Shown here one piece after another: positions 63,782 through 64,000 of a stretch of 64,000 nt of DNA. The position numbers and the translations under genes were made by a program. Source of the DNA: Paramecium pentaurelia (taxonomy: Eukaryota > Ciliophora > Oligohymenophorea > Peniculida > Parameciidae); NCBI GenBank assembly GCA_905183005.1, contig CAJJDO010000079.1, positions 402,249-466,248 of the forward strand, written 5' to 3'. The stretch's first letter is position 1, and every line of letters begins with the position of its first letter. Below the pieces are notes generated by a model, which did not search any database, was not told the DNA's origin, and saw only the letters and a program-made list of their open reading frames with translations.

Positions 63782-64000
63782 TCAGATATTGTGCATAATT
63801 GGTATTAACAATAAAAGGTGTAGAATATTCTACAGAGAAATCATTTAAAATTTTTCATATCCTGATTCTTGAATAATATAGAATATCTGAATTTTTTAAG
63901 ATAATATATATTGATACATAATTTGAGTTCTAAGATTGATTGATTCATACTTCTTTTTCATCATCTCTTTATTTGAGAATGATTAAGGATTTCGGTTTAT
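63782..64000 (-). CDS. possible 3' end of a gene entering from the right edge
   Basis: On the minus strand a frame is open from the window edge to a TGA at 63782-63784, 72 codons, with mixed charged and hydrophobic composition (KEMMKKKYESINLRTQIMYQ, then IIQESGYEKFQMISLQ). The spacing to the WD40 gene start (about 100 bp) is normal here. No family is recognised, and random open frames of this length occur when only TGA stops translation. Confidence 0.3.

Noticed and set aside
1..64000. Reading the window with the standard genetic code
   Set aside because: This gives only ORFs of up to about 165 codons ending at TAA or TAG, while the same frames continue for thousands of codons as recognisable proteins when TAA and TAG are glutamine.

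Overview
This window reads as ciliate macronuclear DNA, most likely Paramecium. It is very AT-rich. Every convincing gene is open only if TAA and TAG are read as glutamine and TGA is the sole stop. Genes are interrupted by tiny GT...AG introns (21-32 nt in my models, 48 in total) and are packed tightly on both strands. Exon lengths of all multi-exon models sum to whole codons, which is the main internal check on the splice sites. I saw no tRNA, rRNA, telomeric repeat, CRISPR array or insertion sequence.

Layout. 1-4918: 3' part of a large TmcB-like membrane protein. 4919-8367: broken coding-like sequence with a 1,102-bp direct duplication around a single N. 8368-13547: a three-repeat MYB protein, an ANTH-domain (AP180-like) endocytic adaptor candidate, a doubtful mini-gene and a 143-aa unknown. 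14095-21007: three minus-strand genes almost touching: an ankyrin-anoctamin fusion, a 502-aa unknown and an EF-hand protein. 21229-28064: a putative mitochondrial protein, an SNF1/MARK-like kinase, two very small proteins with N-myristoylation motifs, an RBM34/Nop12-like RNA-binding protein and a pterin-carbinolamine-dehydratase homologue lacking catalytic histidines. 28486-39732: one giant gene (3,670 codons before the stop) joining an anoctamin membrane core, a pseudokinase and a very long helical tail. 40026-42874: an oxysterol-binding-protein homologue with PH, START-like and sterol-binding domains. 43919-48332: a UBR1-type N-recognin ubiquitin ligase. 49114-49713: a small unknown. 49714-56559: broken coding-like sequence with a second duplication (1,123 bp) around a single N. 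56560-58430: a calpain-like protein without its catalytic cysteine. 60605-63679: a pentapeptide/WD40 protein with a recently duplicated repeat block.

Themes. Membrane lipid and calcium biology recurs: two anoctamins, a lipid-transfer ORP, an EF-hand protein, a calpain homologue and acylated small proteins. Several enzyme folds look catalytically dead (pseudokinase, calpain, dehydratase). The two N-containing regions look like contig ends joined without merging their overlap, so gene content and distances there should not be trusted.
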